Source: Ailanthus altissimus
Lineage: Eukaryota; Streptophyta; Magnoliopsida; Sapindales; Simaroubaceae
Reading direction: 5' to 3'
DNA: 64,000 bases
Assembly: GCA_946807835.1 (NCBI GenBank)
Contig: OX327706.1
Coordinates: 22,743,001 to 22,807,000 of the forward strand
Shown here: positions 37,235-50,179 of the stretch, one piece after another
How positions within the stretch are numbered: the stretch's first letter is position 1
How the letters are laid out: every line of letters starts with the position of its first letter
Notes under the pieces: model-generated
The model's database searches: none
What the model was told of the DNA's origin: nothing
The model's input: the letters and a program-made list of their open reading frames with translations, nothing else
Position numbers and translations under genes: made by a program

Positions 37235-39986
37235 TGTAGTAACCAGTATCCATAACCGGTAAGAATATGTATATTTATATATATAAATATACGTATTTTA
37301 TTTGTATGTGGGTGGTCCTTGATTTATATATTGTTATTAGTAGTGTTTTTATAGGTTAAGGATATATTATTAGTATTGGGTTTATTTGCAAGACTTTGGA
37401 ATTATTTTAGGGACCAAATTGTTATACTTTGAAAGTTTTTGGGGTGAATTCGTAAATACCAAAAATTAACCACTTAGTATAAAAATACACTTTTAAAAAC
37501 CCTAATTCTTTCATTTTTGTCGAGCTACCCATTTTTAGAGAGAGAAGAGAGAAATAAAGGGGAGAGAAAGAGAAGAAGAAGAAGAAAAAGAAGAAGAAAT
37601 TGGAATTTTGGATCTTTAGAGGTATATCACAACTAATTATCAATTTATTGGTGTTAATTAACTTAATTTCTTTAAGTTTTGATTTATGGAAATATGTATA
37701 ATTAAGGATTTGATGTGTATTTCGTTTGATGTTGTGAGAATTGATGATGATCTATAAGATAGTTTGATAAATCATGATGAATTATGAAATTTCTGCTGGA
37801 TAACCTCTTGATCTAGGAATTTTATAAATTGTTGTGATTCGATTCTGGTTTTGAATTTTGAGTATATGAAATTAGACATGTTTAGGATCATCTGAGACTT
37901 TGAATCGACTGAAAATCTCGGAAATTGAATTTGTAGTGAATTTACCAAAATGACCCTAGAATTCTGGAAATTTCCTGTGTAAACAGTATGATACAGTGGA
38001 AAATAATTTTTGACCTGCTGAATGATCTTTAAAAATTATGAATTTGTGGAATATGATAATTTTATATGTCTAATATGATATACTCGGAATTGAGAATTTG
38101 GAGCAATGTGGTTGAAGTGTTATGAATTTCTAAAGTGTATCAGCTCATTGTAGTATTTGATTAACAGATTTTTAAAGTTATGAAATAAAATAGTTTTAAA
38201 ATACTTTTGGCAGTTATTTGGAAGCCAAATATTTATCATGGACTGAGATATGTGTCAAGAGTAATTATGTGATAGTTTTATAATTTTTGAGTTAGTATAT
38301 GATTTTATAAAATTTGGAGATTGAATACTGTTCAGTAAGTATCTTGATCCTGTCAGGTTTGTAGTTTGGATTCGATGGTGTGTATGGAATGGATTGTGTA
38401 GGAATTTTGATATAATATTCATATATAAGAAGTATATATGAGTCAAGAATGATATATTCTGATTTCGGAGTAATTGGACATCATTTGATGTATTAGAAAT
38501 TTTTGTTAAGTGTAAGTGGTCAGAATGACAGGTTTTGAGAAACCAAATATTTAGACCAATTTGATGTGATAAATGCATTGTGTATAATTTTGTAAGCTAT
38601 TTAAAGTATTTTGTGTGAATTGTGAGGCTTATGAAAGGATTAATCTCCATTGATAGGTTAAGGAGATTTAATCCTTGTAGCTGAAAGTGTTAAGAGGTAA
38701 GTATACTAGACTTACTACTGGAATCACAATAAACATAATAATTGTTTTGTATGATTTTGTAAATGGGGTTAAGAATATGTTTATGATATGTCAAAGTATA
38801 TTTTAATATGAAATGTGAATATATGTTTATGAATGTGAGCATTGACATTGAGCATGGACATATATGTGTTTTTTTTTAAAGTGAGCTTTCCAAAATAAGA
38901 TGCGTTTAACAAAGAAAGCTTTTGAAGTGTAATATGTCCATGAGAAATATTTTGTGATTTGAGGGTACTTGAACTCACTGTTAACTTAGTAGGCATTTTA
39001 TGTGATTTGTGGAGCCTTTATGTGTGGCCTTTCCTTCGGGATTGGTATATGTTATGTGTTCCGTATGTAGGGAGGATCCTATTGGTACCTAAAGGAAGTG
39101 TGAGTCATCACATTCGTGTGGTGGCGTATAGGTACATGTGAGAGGACTCACCGATGATCAGGGTGAGGGTTTGGCTTTTACCTTCGGGCATAAGCGTTAA
39201 ATATGTGTGATTTAAAGACCTCACTTGTACTATTCCTCTCATACGGTATGTCACCTACGAGTGACATTTGGCTCATTATGTGATATGTGATATGTAAGTC
39301 CTACTAAGTAGTAGTCGAGTAATGGTATTCCTATTATGTGTTTTGAAAGAATGTGTAAGCGCTTACATGATATGTGATTTGATAAGATTATGATTTTGAT
39401 TGATCACAACATATCATACATATGCATTGTGTACATATATGTATTTGTATTTGATATATGAAAAACTAGTATGCTTACTGAGTTTTATACTCATTATAGT
39501 TTATGGTGATTTCAGGTAAATAAGGTACATGTGTGCTTAGCGGATTTGGCAAGGCTTCTGCTGTTCCTTGGGTTCCCTAAGTTGCTAGGTTGTTGTGTGT
39601 TTCATTTGGGGACACGTGGGATAGGATATTTGGTTTGTCCCTATTGAATAAATACTTATGTATTATTTCATTGTGTGTGGATTGAATTTGGTTTAAGTTT
39701 TATAAAGTGTGGTTATTGGATGATTTTAAGTAAGAATTTGCAATGGATATATTCTGGGCTCCCGGTAACAAAGTTGCTATTGGTGACGTAGTAGAGTGTT
39801 AATCTCTGAGAAAACTCTGCGTATCTCCGGTTTAATAATTGTCCCAGTCATAATTCAATTGCTATAATTCTGAAAGAAATTGAAATGAAAGTTGAAAATT
39901 TTGTGTAATATTATTTATGAGTGCACATGCAGTGAATGAATGTAAGTGATGTCGTGTGTCGGATCTTTTGGGTTTGGGGCGTGACA
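37235..39986 (+). mobile_element. LTR family T, copy D: solo LTR inside copy C2
   Basis: 2,752 bp, TGTAGTAACCAG...GGGGCGTGACA, flanked by the perfect duplication GAAGG (37230-37234 and 39987-39991). Collinear with copy A, except that a 104-bp segment present in A (27291-27394) is missing at 39889 between two 7-bp aaatgaa repeats. Its presence inside C2 shows that family T moved after C2 was in place. Confidence 0.9.
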
Positions 39987-41153
39987 GAAGGATTATACGA
40001 ATATGTTATAACCTCAACTTGTATGGTCTAATGCGCCGTTTTGTAATATCTGTAACATGTGTGTGGGACATTGTTCATGGACGTGTGAAATAGTTTCATA
40101 TGACAAATCGGGCATGGACCTAGAGAGTCTCACAATATGAAGTGTACTCGTTGTGCACTGGGGCGGCGAATTGGATTGAATAATTAATCCAACAATTTTC
40201 AGCAAAATGAATAATGTTTCTAGGTTCCTTTTATTATTCACTTGTCAAAAATTGAAGGTAAAACACATTATTGGTTTGCAAGAGTTGTTAACCAATAAGA
40301 AATTTGACAAGTGACATAATCTTGCTCCATAAATTATTTACCATGTATTTACCTATTTACCTTACTTGGTAAATACATATATGGTAAATGTAAATATTTA
40401 AAATAGTTTTGAATTATTAATATTTTATATATTAATCAAATTATTATTATTAATTGGAATAAGTGGCAAACACCATTTACTAATGGAGAATGCACTTGTT
40501 ATTAATAATAAGGAAAGTTTACCACTTTGTAATTCTTAAATGATGCACTAAGGAAGTGGTAAAACCACTTAACATTGATTAAATGCCATTTACTCTCTAG
40601 AAATTGATTCAATTGGTTGAATCAAATTGGTGAGTGAAAAATATGATAGATTAATGTTTGTAATGGCAAACATGGTTAAGTGGTGGTGGAGCACTAAGAG
40701 AAATCATTCTTTGCACTTAAGAAAGAATTGAAAGAATTCAATGTGTGCAAGATAGAGTGAAATTCGTACTAGGAGAAAAGAGAGAGGATTGAGAGCTTTT
40801 CCTAAGTGTTTTTCTCAAAGTGTTGAGAGAAAATGCAAAGGCTTACCAAGCTACAACATATAGAGTTGTAAAGAACTATAGAAAACACCTAATTCTTCTC
40901 ATCTCTTGGTAGTAATCATAAGGACAAATTGTTTTAAGTGTTAAAACAATCATTTGCTGGAAATTCAAGGCTGCCATTCTAGCTTCACAATCCCACCGGA
41001 TTTAGTTGTGAACTAAAATTGTGCAAGGGAACACTTCAAGGTGAGCTCAACAAATTGAAGCTTGGAGTTCTTGAAGATTTGTAAAGCTACCTTCATATCC
41101 GGGTAGGTTATTTATTTGTTATTCATTTTATATCATGAATGACATATATATAT

Positions 41154-41156
<3 letters not shown>

Positions 41157-41184
<28 letters not shown>
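41157..41184. repeat. AT dinucleotide microsatellite
   Basis: About fourteen AT units in a row, within solo LTR C2. Confidence 0.85.
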
Positions 41185-41188
<4 letters not shown>

Positions 41189-41974
41189 TTGAATGATCAA
41201 ACATGCTTGAATATGTTACATATTGTTTAATATGTATGAATACTTCCGTTGCGTATTTAATTTTTGAAATTATACACATCACACACCATATCACACAACA
41301 CTTAACTCGTGATAAAATAAAGAGTTGCAAAGTTTATCAAGATTAACATTATAAAAATCATAGAAAACTAAACAAATAAAGAGTTAAACAGATAAAACTA
41401 ATTTTTATTGCAGTCTTCAATTTGCTAATATTCTCGATCCTAAAAAAATTGCTATTTCTCTCTCTTATTAATTATTGAATTAAATTTTTTGATATTTTAT
41501 TTATATGTCTTATGTATTCAAATTAGAGTAAAATATCAAATATAAATCAGGTTAGAATTTTTTGTCTTGTACCAACACTGTTCACATAGCATAAAGGCAT
41601 TGGATTTTAGGCACTTTAGCATTGTGGTATTGATTTTTAGGTGTTGCAGCACTGGCATTGTAGTAAAGTTATTGTGGCTTATCATTGTAGCAATCTATTA
41701 TAGCGTGATATTGTAGTCAATTTGATATTTTTGACTTTTCTTTTTTGAATTTGTATCCTCATTTACTCCATCAATTCTAAATTTATAAAATAACAATAAA
41801 ACGCACAAAAAAATTAAATAATCTTAATTTAAATAAATAGATATTAAGTTTAAAATATAAAAATATTATACTTAATTAATTTTTATCAAATATGTTTAAA
41901 CTTAAAAATTTGTTCGTCCTCAAATAAAAAGAAAAACCTAAAACCTAAAAACTAGAAAAACAAGAAAATAAGTT

Positions 41975-42457
41975 GGTTGGTGTTAAAATGGTAGCATCTT
42001 CCATTTTCTCACCATGGAATTGCATTTTGTTTGCTATTCCAATAGCTTGTACAATAGCTAGTAATAGATTCACTATCATTCTGTAGAGTATCAAAATCTC
42101 TTCTTAAGACTTGAAGTTGTGCACGCTTTCACTCTTTATGATCCTTAGATATTTTTTCTTCATTGAATCCAAAATATTATTGAAGGTTTCTTTGTTGAGA
42201 ATTATTTTCAGGATAGATCGATTAATGGCTTATAACAATTTTTTACCTTCAAATCTTTTATCTGCAGTCATTCCAACTTTGTTTTTCTTTTTTTTGCATC
42301 CGTGAGTGTCACCCTAGCTGCAGGTGCTGTTACACTAAATTCAATGACATGCCAACACTCTTTAGACCTCAAAAGATTCTCATATCAAAATGCTACAATG
42401 GTCATAACGACCATCAAATTGTAGAATGGCTGGCTTCACAAAGTTTTCAGAAGCCAT
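41975..42457 (-). pseudogene. Ty1/copia gag (UBN2-type) relic
   Basis: Read on the minus strand from 42457 the translation starts MASENFVKPAILQFDGRYDH. After a frameshifted stretch come AINRSILKIILNKETFNNI, LDSMKKKYL, and near 41990 AIANKMQFHGEKMED. These are typical gag words of copia elements (FDG.Y.HW, AIDRSILE.I, WDSMKKKYQG, ANKMR.HGEKMED). Stops and shifts disable it. Its LTR and primer site lie just upstream at 42613-42908; protease and pol are missing because the element is truncated on its left side. Confidence 0.75.
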
Positions 42458-42612
42458 TTGTGCATTGTTGCTCCTGTAAAAAATTATAAATGTGAAATAA
42501 AAAAATTAAGCTGCTGTTATTTTTAGATGGACTCTTTACCTCACGTGTCTAGGGTTTCCACCAATTCATTTTATCTCTTTAATTCTCTTCTTTTTTTTTG
42601 CCTTTTTTCTCG

Positions 42613-42624
42613 CTCTAATACCAT
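42613..42624 (-). other. Primer-binding site of the minus-strand copia relic
   Basis: On the minus strand the bases directly after the LTR read TGGTATTAGAGC, one change from the initiator tRNA-Met site TGGTATCAGAGC. Confidence 0.7.
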
Positions 42625-42908
42625 TGTTATGAATGAAAGAAGATAAAAATGTAAAAAAGAGAGTAAGAGAAAGAACTTTGCTATCTTGTATTATTATTCA
42701 ATAATTAACAACTTTTATATAGACTAGTACATAGTAGAAATAACATAAAAATAGGCATTAAGGTGCAAAACCAATTTCTTATAATTTAGGTAAAAATTGA
42801 CCATATTTTATAGAAATAAAATAATTAAACTTCTAAAAACTAAGACAACATAGACTAAAGGACAATACAGAGTAAAAAGAAACGTGTAGACCACTTAATT
42901 ATTCAACA
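42625..42908 (-). repeat. 5' LTR of the truncated minus-strand copia
   Basis: 284 bp with TG...CA ends: minus strand begins TGTTGAATAATTAAGTGG and ends TTCATAACA, abutting the primer site. No partner LTR is visible to the left, consistent with truncation. Confidence 0.65.
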
Positions 42909-44986
42909 AATTCATGGTTGGCTTTTATTGCGAGAGGAATGATAATGAATATTGATGATTACTTAATGAAAACAGAAATAAATTCAAATCCAATATCAAA
43001 CTAAACTAGAAATGATATTTCATTTCATGAAAGAGGACTTAGAAATGATGTTACATTAAACCCCATTCCCAGTCCCATACATGGAAATTTAACTTTTTAT
43101 TTAATTTTCAACTAAAACACAACTGGATTTAAAGCAAATTGGATTAAGTATTTGAGTTCGTTAATTAGTCCCATCGAGAAATGAATTAACAATTTACATT
43201 GATAATTGTTATTTAAAAACTATTTTACAAATTTATCTTCATTTCTTGAACTTAAAAATAAGATAGAATATATATTCTATATGCTATTTTTTTTTTATAT
43301 TTCTTTAACATTATCATTTTTAAAAATCAAAACTCCCTAAAATATTTTATATTTTATTTAAAATCTCTTTCTAGTTTTTTTAAATATATTTTTTTAATTT
43401 TGTAATCTTAAATAAGAAATATTATTTTTCTTATTATTCTTGTAAGAATGGTGTTATTTTTTTTTAAAAAAATATTTGTTCTAATTTTGTAATCTTAAAT
43501 AAGAAATATTTTTTTTTTATTATTCTTGTAAGAGTGGTGTTATATTTTTTTATAGAGGGAAGGAAAAATTTGAACTTAGGATATACACTACAATTTTTTT
43601 TACAATTGAGTCATTTAAATAAGTGCAGTAATATTAAATTTATATAGTTAAAATATAAATTTTATGCAATAGACATTAACATTTTAATTTATTTAATATA
43701 ATAATAATAAAATATCATTCGCCAATATACACATTAATTAGAACATAATTTCAACTATAGAAGCATGGCATTACCAAATTTGAAAATTAAGCCTTGAAAA
43801 TGACAAAATAAGTCAACTAAATTCATCTTCTGTTTTTTTTTCTAATTTTTAAAAATACTTTTTTATGAATAAAATTTTAAACACGATTATTTGATGCGTC
43901 CTAAAAAAGTCTAAACCAACGAAGATGATTTTTTGTTATTAAATTAGATCTGATTTGTCGAAATGGCCAATGTTGTTTGGACTAAATATTGATTTTTAAT
44001 AAGTTATCATCTGACTTTCAAGTCTCTCCGGTTACAAGAGCCAGCCGATTGGTTATTACCGAAGAGATACTCATTTTCTCTAATCAATCAGAATTGTTAT
44101 CATATATTACGCTTTCCTAGTCTCATAACAATCAAATAATTTGTGCAAGACTCATCACAATATGCTATCAAGTGAACGGTCGAGATCTAAAAATTTCGTG
44201 TAGCTTAGATGCACCGTATCTGCTCTCCATAAGGTTAATATTCTGTATTAGGTAAATCCTGCTTCAGAGTCGAAAACTTTCTTTCATTTTCGAAGCTCTG
44301 TCAACTCAACAAGTGGACAACTTCGTTATTATTAAAGAACAACATTAACAATCTCAAATTATATTTTAAATTATATATAAAATATAATATATAAATTTTT
44401 ATTATTTTTTACTTAATAATTATTTAATATATTATTTTTTAAAATATAATTTAAAATATTTACCTTTATTCTTTGTCGAAACGTCTCATCAACAACAACA
44501 TAATTAAATCATTAGCCTCCATAGTCGGTGTAAATATTCTACCGTAAGATGCGCTACACCTGAACACATGCTCCTGCCAGAGGATCGCGTGACTGTCCTG
44601 AAATTTATTATTTATCCAGACAAAGGGGCTTTTCCGTCATTTGACAAAACAACAAGCTCAAGTAATCGAGTAATCCAGAGAGACTGCAAAACAAAGCGAA
44701 CAAAGGGCCAAAAAAGGACACAACAAATTATTTGTTACAGACAAGGCAACCATCTCAAGAACGTCGTCGTTTCGTCATCAAAACGACTTGGTTTTTGTCG
44801 CGTTTTACCTTGTATTCATCATTCATTTCCTTGTCAACATCTTTTCTCTCTCCTCTGAAAAGCCTTCTCTCCTCTCTGTTACTGTTCACCAGAAATCAGA
44901 TATTAACCACGTCGCCGATCACTAAAAATATCTCTCTTCTAAAGTCCAAAGTAACCGATAAGATAAAAACGGTGTCGTGTCATCTA
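42909..44986. other. Intergenic DNA and SnRK2 promoter/5' leader
   Basis: AT-rich, no gene. It includes an 87-bp tandem duplication at about 43391-43560. The region from roughly 44500 is richer in GC and pyrimidine tracts (ttctctctcctctg near 44843) and probably holds the promoter and 5' UTR of the kinase. The transcription start cannot be fixed from sequence. Confidence 0.45.
43391..43560. repeat. 87-bp tandem duplication, two copies
   Basis: 'taattttgtaatcttaaata' at 43395 recurs at 43482, and both are followed by 'ttattattcttgtaaga.tgg'. Confidence 0.8.
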
Positions 44987-44998
44987 ATGTGGCGGTGA
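44987..44998 (+). promoter_or_regulatory. Three-codon upstream ORF before the SnRK2 start
   Basis: ATG TGG CGG TGA lies 38 bases upstream of the kinase ATG at 45037. If the 5' leader includes it, ribosomes would meet this minimal frame (Met-Trp-Arg-stop) first. Whether it affects translation is unknown. Confidence 0.5.
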
Positions 44999-45036
44999 CT
45001 TTGTCGAAACTGAGCGACTCGTATAGCATAGAGAAA

Positions 45037-48000
45037 ATGGATCGGGCTTCGATGACGGTCGGGCCGGCGATGGACATGCCGATAATGCACGATAGTGACC
45101 GGTACGATTTCGTCCGAGATATTGGCTCCGGTAACTTCGGTGTGGCTCGGCTTATGAGAGACAAGGTCACCAAAGAGCTTGTAGCTGTCAAGTACATCGA
45201 GCGAGGGGATAAGGTCAGTTACGGAATTCATTACATTAAATTTTTTTAAAAAAATTCTATTTACGGAAGGTATTTTTACCAAAATTAGTGTCTGTTTCAT
45301 TTAATGATTTGTTGAATTTATTGCCTTTTATGTAGACTTTTTAACTTTAGCTGCTTTTGCTTTTAGTTATTCGTGGAAATGAGTTGTCTCAGAGAAGACG
45401 TTGATTACCAAATACGCGAATGTTTCTTTTTCCTTTTTCGGTAAAATATTTTCTCCGACCAGATATTAGTGACAGAAATTTAATTAATTTTACTTATTAA
45501 ACGCTTTATTAGTATAATTTACCTCTTTGGTTGCTATAATAATTATTATTTTTCTTAAATCCTTTCTAGCTAAGAATTGGTGAGATGAAGGTTTTGTGGT
45601 TTAACTGCAACGTGAGCTGAGATGAATACTGGGATTTGTTTCTAATAGTTACTATAGGTTGAAGAATCCCTCATAAATAACATGATACTTCAAATTTTTA
45701 CTTAATTACTCTGTTTTATGAGGTCAAGAATTTAATCCTTAACGTAAAGCTTGCTTTTATAACTTCCATCAGTTTTTTTCCCCTTTAGCCAGAAAACCTG
45801 TTAGATAAATATGTTATAAGGACTAAGGAGTAGAGCGGGAGCCTACCATTTATGTGACATTTGGTTGTTGGTTGGTTTATTCTTATGTTATATTTAATTT
45901 TAAGTTTCATTTAGGATTGATTGTGAATATTATTTCCTGCTTTTCCATGACAAGGTGCATGCAACAAAGGATTGTAGGTAAGTATCAATAGGCTCTTGTA
46001 ATAAAAACATCCAACTTATGAACATCACAAAAGAAGATTAATAACCAAAATGCAAAATAATCGAGTTCATATTTAGATGCATCCGTTTAGTGATAGGTTG
46101 AATCTTAGTTGTTTTTTTTTGGGTTTTCTGGTGATATGTGGAATTTCAAAAACACAAACACCAACATGCATGCAGAAAGAGATGTAAAAACCTTGAGTCT
46201 TGATTATCTTGAACTGCACACATAGAATGTAGGAGATTACAATCTCCTAGAGAAGTTATTGGTTCACATCCGGCATTGAAGACGAAAGGAATATGGGAAG
46301 AGATGTGAGAGGTTGAGATTGGACATTTTAACCAGTCTGGAACTCTGATTTTTCTGTATTCCTGTGGAATTGGGTTTATGGAATTCAATTATAAATCCAA
46401 AACATATTTGTGATATTCCAACAAGGGATTGGAATTGGATTGTTCCATTCCAGTTCTCATTTCTAAGATTGAATTCAACATAAAATATGTAAAGGAACAG
46501 ACTTTTAGTGGATACTAATCTGAGAGGAGATACCACATCAATTATTTATGTACAAGATACCTGTATACAGCAATGGTAAATATATATGCACATAAGTTGT
46601 TCTAACTTACAATCTCCGCATGGCAAAGATTACACCTGTTTGTCTGTTGTCCAACCCGCAAATGCTATGGGACTGAAGGCTGGTGTTTTGAAGTTGGGAT
46701 AAGGTTTCTCCTCCTTTTGTAATTTATATACCAATAAAACAACTTTTCTTCTTAGAGACAGGGTATTATCTGATTCCCTGACCTCTAAATGCAATCTTTG
46801 AACTAGTAACCATTCTCATGTTTTGTATCCACCATTTGATTATAAATTCAAAGTTTGGTTTATGAAATCACATAACCTAATTTTTTCCTTAAAGTAAGTG
46901 ATTTTGGGTAGAGAAAAGTAATCTGGTTTAGAATAAATTTACAGACTAGATTTGTATCTTGTTTGATTCTAAGTAAACTTTTTTTGCATATATTTTGAAT
47001 CAAGAATGAAGAAAATATGCAATACTTTGTGGCTTTCTCATGTTAGTACTGTGCCTTGCAGATAGATGAGAATGTTCAAAGAGAAATAATTAATCACAGG
47101 TCATTGAGGCATCCCAATATTGTCAGGTTTAAAGAGGTTTGTTAGTTCCTGGTTTATTCTTTCGCAAAGATTATATGACCTTAAAAGCAGTGTTGACTTA
47201 ATTTATCGGTACTCTATTGTAAATCCTGCTGTAGGTTATTTTGACGCCTACCCATCTGGCCATTGTAATGGAATATGCATCTGGTGGAGAGCTCTTTCAG
47301 CGAATTTGTAATGCTGGACGTTTCAGTGAAAATGAGGTTCATACACTTTAAGTTTTGCATTCTTCTTTCTCCTTGTATTTACTTTTTGCATGGCTTCTTT
47401 ACTCTAGCTACTTGTGCAGGCTCGCTTCTTCTTTCAGCAACTTATATCTGGAGTTAGCTATTGCCATGCAATGGTAAGCCTCCTATAACTTGTGCATACA
47501 ATTTTTGTATGGTCACCCTTTTTTCATTTTGAAAATTTATCATTTCCATCTCCTGGTTACCAAATAGATCTATTTTGACTTATTGTGGTGTTTCTAGCAA
47601 GTTTGCCATCGGGACTTGAAGTTGGAAAATACATTGTTGGATGGAAGCCCAGCTCCTCGGTTAAAGATATGTGATTTTGGGTACTCCAAGGTACTCGTCT
47701 TTCTCATTCTGATCTTGCTGATATCCGTTTTCTGCATATTTATGTTGTAGAGAGGGTATTACATTCTAATTAGGCATTTGGTGGAACATAGTGTTTATCT
47801 CTATTTCAAACTTTGACTGATTTACTGTCATCTTAGATTGGCTATCTAATAATTATCACTACTTCACTGGTTCTTTTCTCAGTCTTCAGTGCTTCATTCA
47901 CAACCAAAATCAACTGTGGGGACTCCTGCATACATAGCTCCAGAAGTATTGCTGAGGCAAGAATATGATGGCAAGGTACAACATAACTTGAACTAACTAT

Positions 48001-49098
48001 AGCTTGTTTAATAATATACTTTTTTGTAGTTTTGTGTTTTATCATAATAATCAATTCATTTTCCTGCTTTGTGAGAATGCAATGAGAGAAAGGCTGTATT
48101 TTTCTAACCGGTCTTTCCATTTTTTGTCGTTCCTCCTATTGAACACTTGTCTTAGCATGGCGGCTGACACATTGTGTAGTGTCTGTCATGCATTATCTGT
48201 TTTTTCCTATTGATCATTTACATTCTGCTACTTTGTTCGTGCTACAACACAGATTGCAGATGTGTGGTCATGCGGCGTAACCTTATATGTGATGCTGGTA
48301 GGAGCATATCCTTTTGAGGATCCTGATGAGCCAAAGGACTTCAGAAAGACAATACAAGTATTCGTTAAACTTTATTCTTGTTTCGTGCCTTTTTATTCTT
48401 TATATAAATTGTTTCAACTTTAGAAATTTCTTTCATTTTTCTGTGCAGAGAATTCTGAGTGTCCAATATTCCATTCCAGACAATATTCAAATATCTCAGG
48501 AGTGCTGCAACCTGATTTCAAGAATTTTTGTTGCTGATCCTGCAGCAGTAAGTGATTTTTGTTTCTCAAGAACCCTAGTCTGCAGATATTTGAATCTTGT
48601 AAAGACATGAGGTCTTGAAGCAACTTGCTTTGCCCTTCTTTTGTGTTGAATAAGTTTCTGCTGCTCAGTTGTGTTTATGTTTTGAAACAAATTGTAACGA
48701 ATGAATTTTAAGTGCTTATGAAATACAGGATCAGTAAAAAAAATTTCATTTACTTTTGTGGTTGACACCGGTTAAGATATGATGCTTACTTCAAATTTCA
48801 TGCTTTTGGATGTTTTATACAACAGAGAATTACTATTCCCGATATCATGAAACATCCATGGTTTTTGAAGAATCTTCCAGCAGACCTAATGGATGAAAAG
48901 ACGATGGGTAACCAGTACGAAGAGCCTGATCAACCTATGCAGAGCATTGATGTGATCATGCAGATTATTGCAGAGGCGCCCATACCAGCAGTTGGGTCTC
49001 AGGCCCTTAACCCTTACATGGATGATGACATGGATAACTTGGATTCTGAATCTGAGCTCGACATTGACAGTAGTGGGGAGATAATATATGCGTTTTGA
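45037..49098 (+). CDS. SnRK2: SnRK2 subclass III protein kinase (OST1/SnRK2.2/2.3-like)
   Basis: Nine exons: 45037-45213, 47062-47136, 47235-47336, 47420-47473, 47598-47690, 47883-47975, 48253-48357, 48449-48547 and 48826-49098. All borders are GT/AG and all introns phase 0, giving 356 aa. The N-terminus [23 protein letters not shown] resembles OST1 with two extra residues. Catalytic marks: glycine loop GSGNFGVA (30-37), K52, HRDLK (140-144), DFG (162-164), and activation loop [14 protein letters not shown]177 corresponds to OST1 S175, the key activating serine. The tail has the SnRK2 box and a second acidic part ([20 protein letters not shown]) ending EIIYAF, the ABA-box region that binds PP2C phosphatases. 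By family, the kinase acts in cytosol and nucleus, is released from PP2C when ABA receptors bind hormone, and phosphorylates ABF factors and guard-cell channels. SnRK2.6 versus SnRK2.2/2.3 needs a tree. Confidence 0.95.
45214..47061 (+). other. Intron 1 of the SnRK2 gene
   Basis: A 1.85-kb intron, far longer than the other seven (83-278 bp). No coding content. A 46260-46510 stretch contains repeated 'ggaatt'/'aattcc' words that could be a small inserted repeat, but I could not define termini. Confidence 0.75.
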
Positions 49099-50179
49099 TC
49101 ACAGCATGTTTATGACATTGTAGACGATAGCTTCTTCATTAATGTTGTTGTGGGCCTATGGAAATGGTAGAATTGTAGTGATTGCCATGGAAATATTGGT
49201 CTCAATTAATAGCATAAATATAAGATCCTTGGAGTCTGCCATGTTCATAACATGAAGCTTTTGATATACCTTGGGTGTGACGGAATTTGATCTTTTGATG
49301 CTTTTCCTAGGGAATACTCCATACAATACTGGGTTGATCCACCCTTCCTTTGCTCCACTGTTCAATTATAGTTTTTGCATTGCATTGTACTTTGTGTTCT
49401 TTTGTTCTTGTTTTAACATCAACATGCATATGCATACACAGTGTAACAGGTGCCCTTAAAAGTTCACATGGAAATTTAGCTTTGTAGGTTTTTGCTTGTA
49501 CATTTTTGTGCATGGTTTTTAAAAATGGTTTGAGTGATCTTTTCTTCATTTTTCTCGTCTCTGTCCTGAACGATGGTTGAAATTTCCGTAGAAGCTAACG
49601 GCGCCCTCAATACAAATGTAGACGAGATTGAATCGTTACGTATTGAGCTTCTGACTAATTTTTATATTTGGACAATCTTGTACATCAAAATAAATTCTAG
49701 ACCCTAGAATGCGGGTTTGTGCTTTCCAATCCATGATCACATAATTTCAAGGTTTTTCACGGAATAAGATTGTTTCTTGATACCAACTTACCTAATTTTG
49801 ACAGTCTTTATTTTAATTTAAGTATAATTAAGATTTATTTTTTAAAAAAAAAAATTATAATTTTTACACACTAAATATTCAACGATAGTGTATTTGCTCA
49901 TTTAAACATTTTTGGATATCTCCTGTGTATTGACTGAATTTTGAATTTGATTAACAATTCATCCGATTCATCATTAAGCTATTGCTGATTTTTCAATATG
50001 GCCGATCTAACAAAAAAAGTTTTGCAAATTCGAGTCGATGTAAAATCGCAATAAAAACTATCAATTTTATTTAAAATTGTTAAGCGGGCCTGGTGCTTGA
50101 ACTCAAAGAGAGTTAAGTTCATTGTGTTATAGTCTAATTGGTTTATATGTTGGGAGTTGTAGAGTAAATGTATTAGACT
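49099..50179. other. SnRK2 3' flank and intergenic DNA
   Basis: The first few hundred bases probably contain the 3' UTR. No gene is supported in the rest. Confidence 0.5.

Larger units (their letters stand above)
36281..41300 (+). mobile_element. LTR family C, copy C2: solo LTR split by copy D
   Basis: Begins TGTTGTGATTTGTGCTTACG at 36281, ends ...atcacacaaca at 41300, and is flanked by the perfect duplication CTTAA (36276-36280 and 41301-41305). Without the insertion of copy D (37235-39991 including one duplicate) it is about 2.26 kb. C1 reads straight through the insertion point (gatagaggg|attatataaatatg versus gatagaagg[D]gaaggattatacgaatatg). No retroviral-type domains or PBS were found. 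Confidence 0.85.

Noticed and set aside
25660..38578. Nearly identical 107-aa minus-strand frames at 25660-25983 and 38255-38578
   Set aside because: Their conservation comes from lying in two young copies of the same solo LTR; there is no start context, domain or conservation in the older copy B.
44977..45036. In-frame 20-residue N-terminal extension of the SnRK2
   Set aside because: The apparent start at 44977 is GTG; the first ATG in frame, 45037, matches the family N-terminus.
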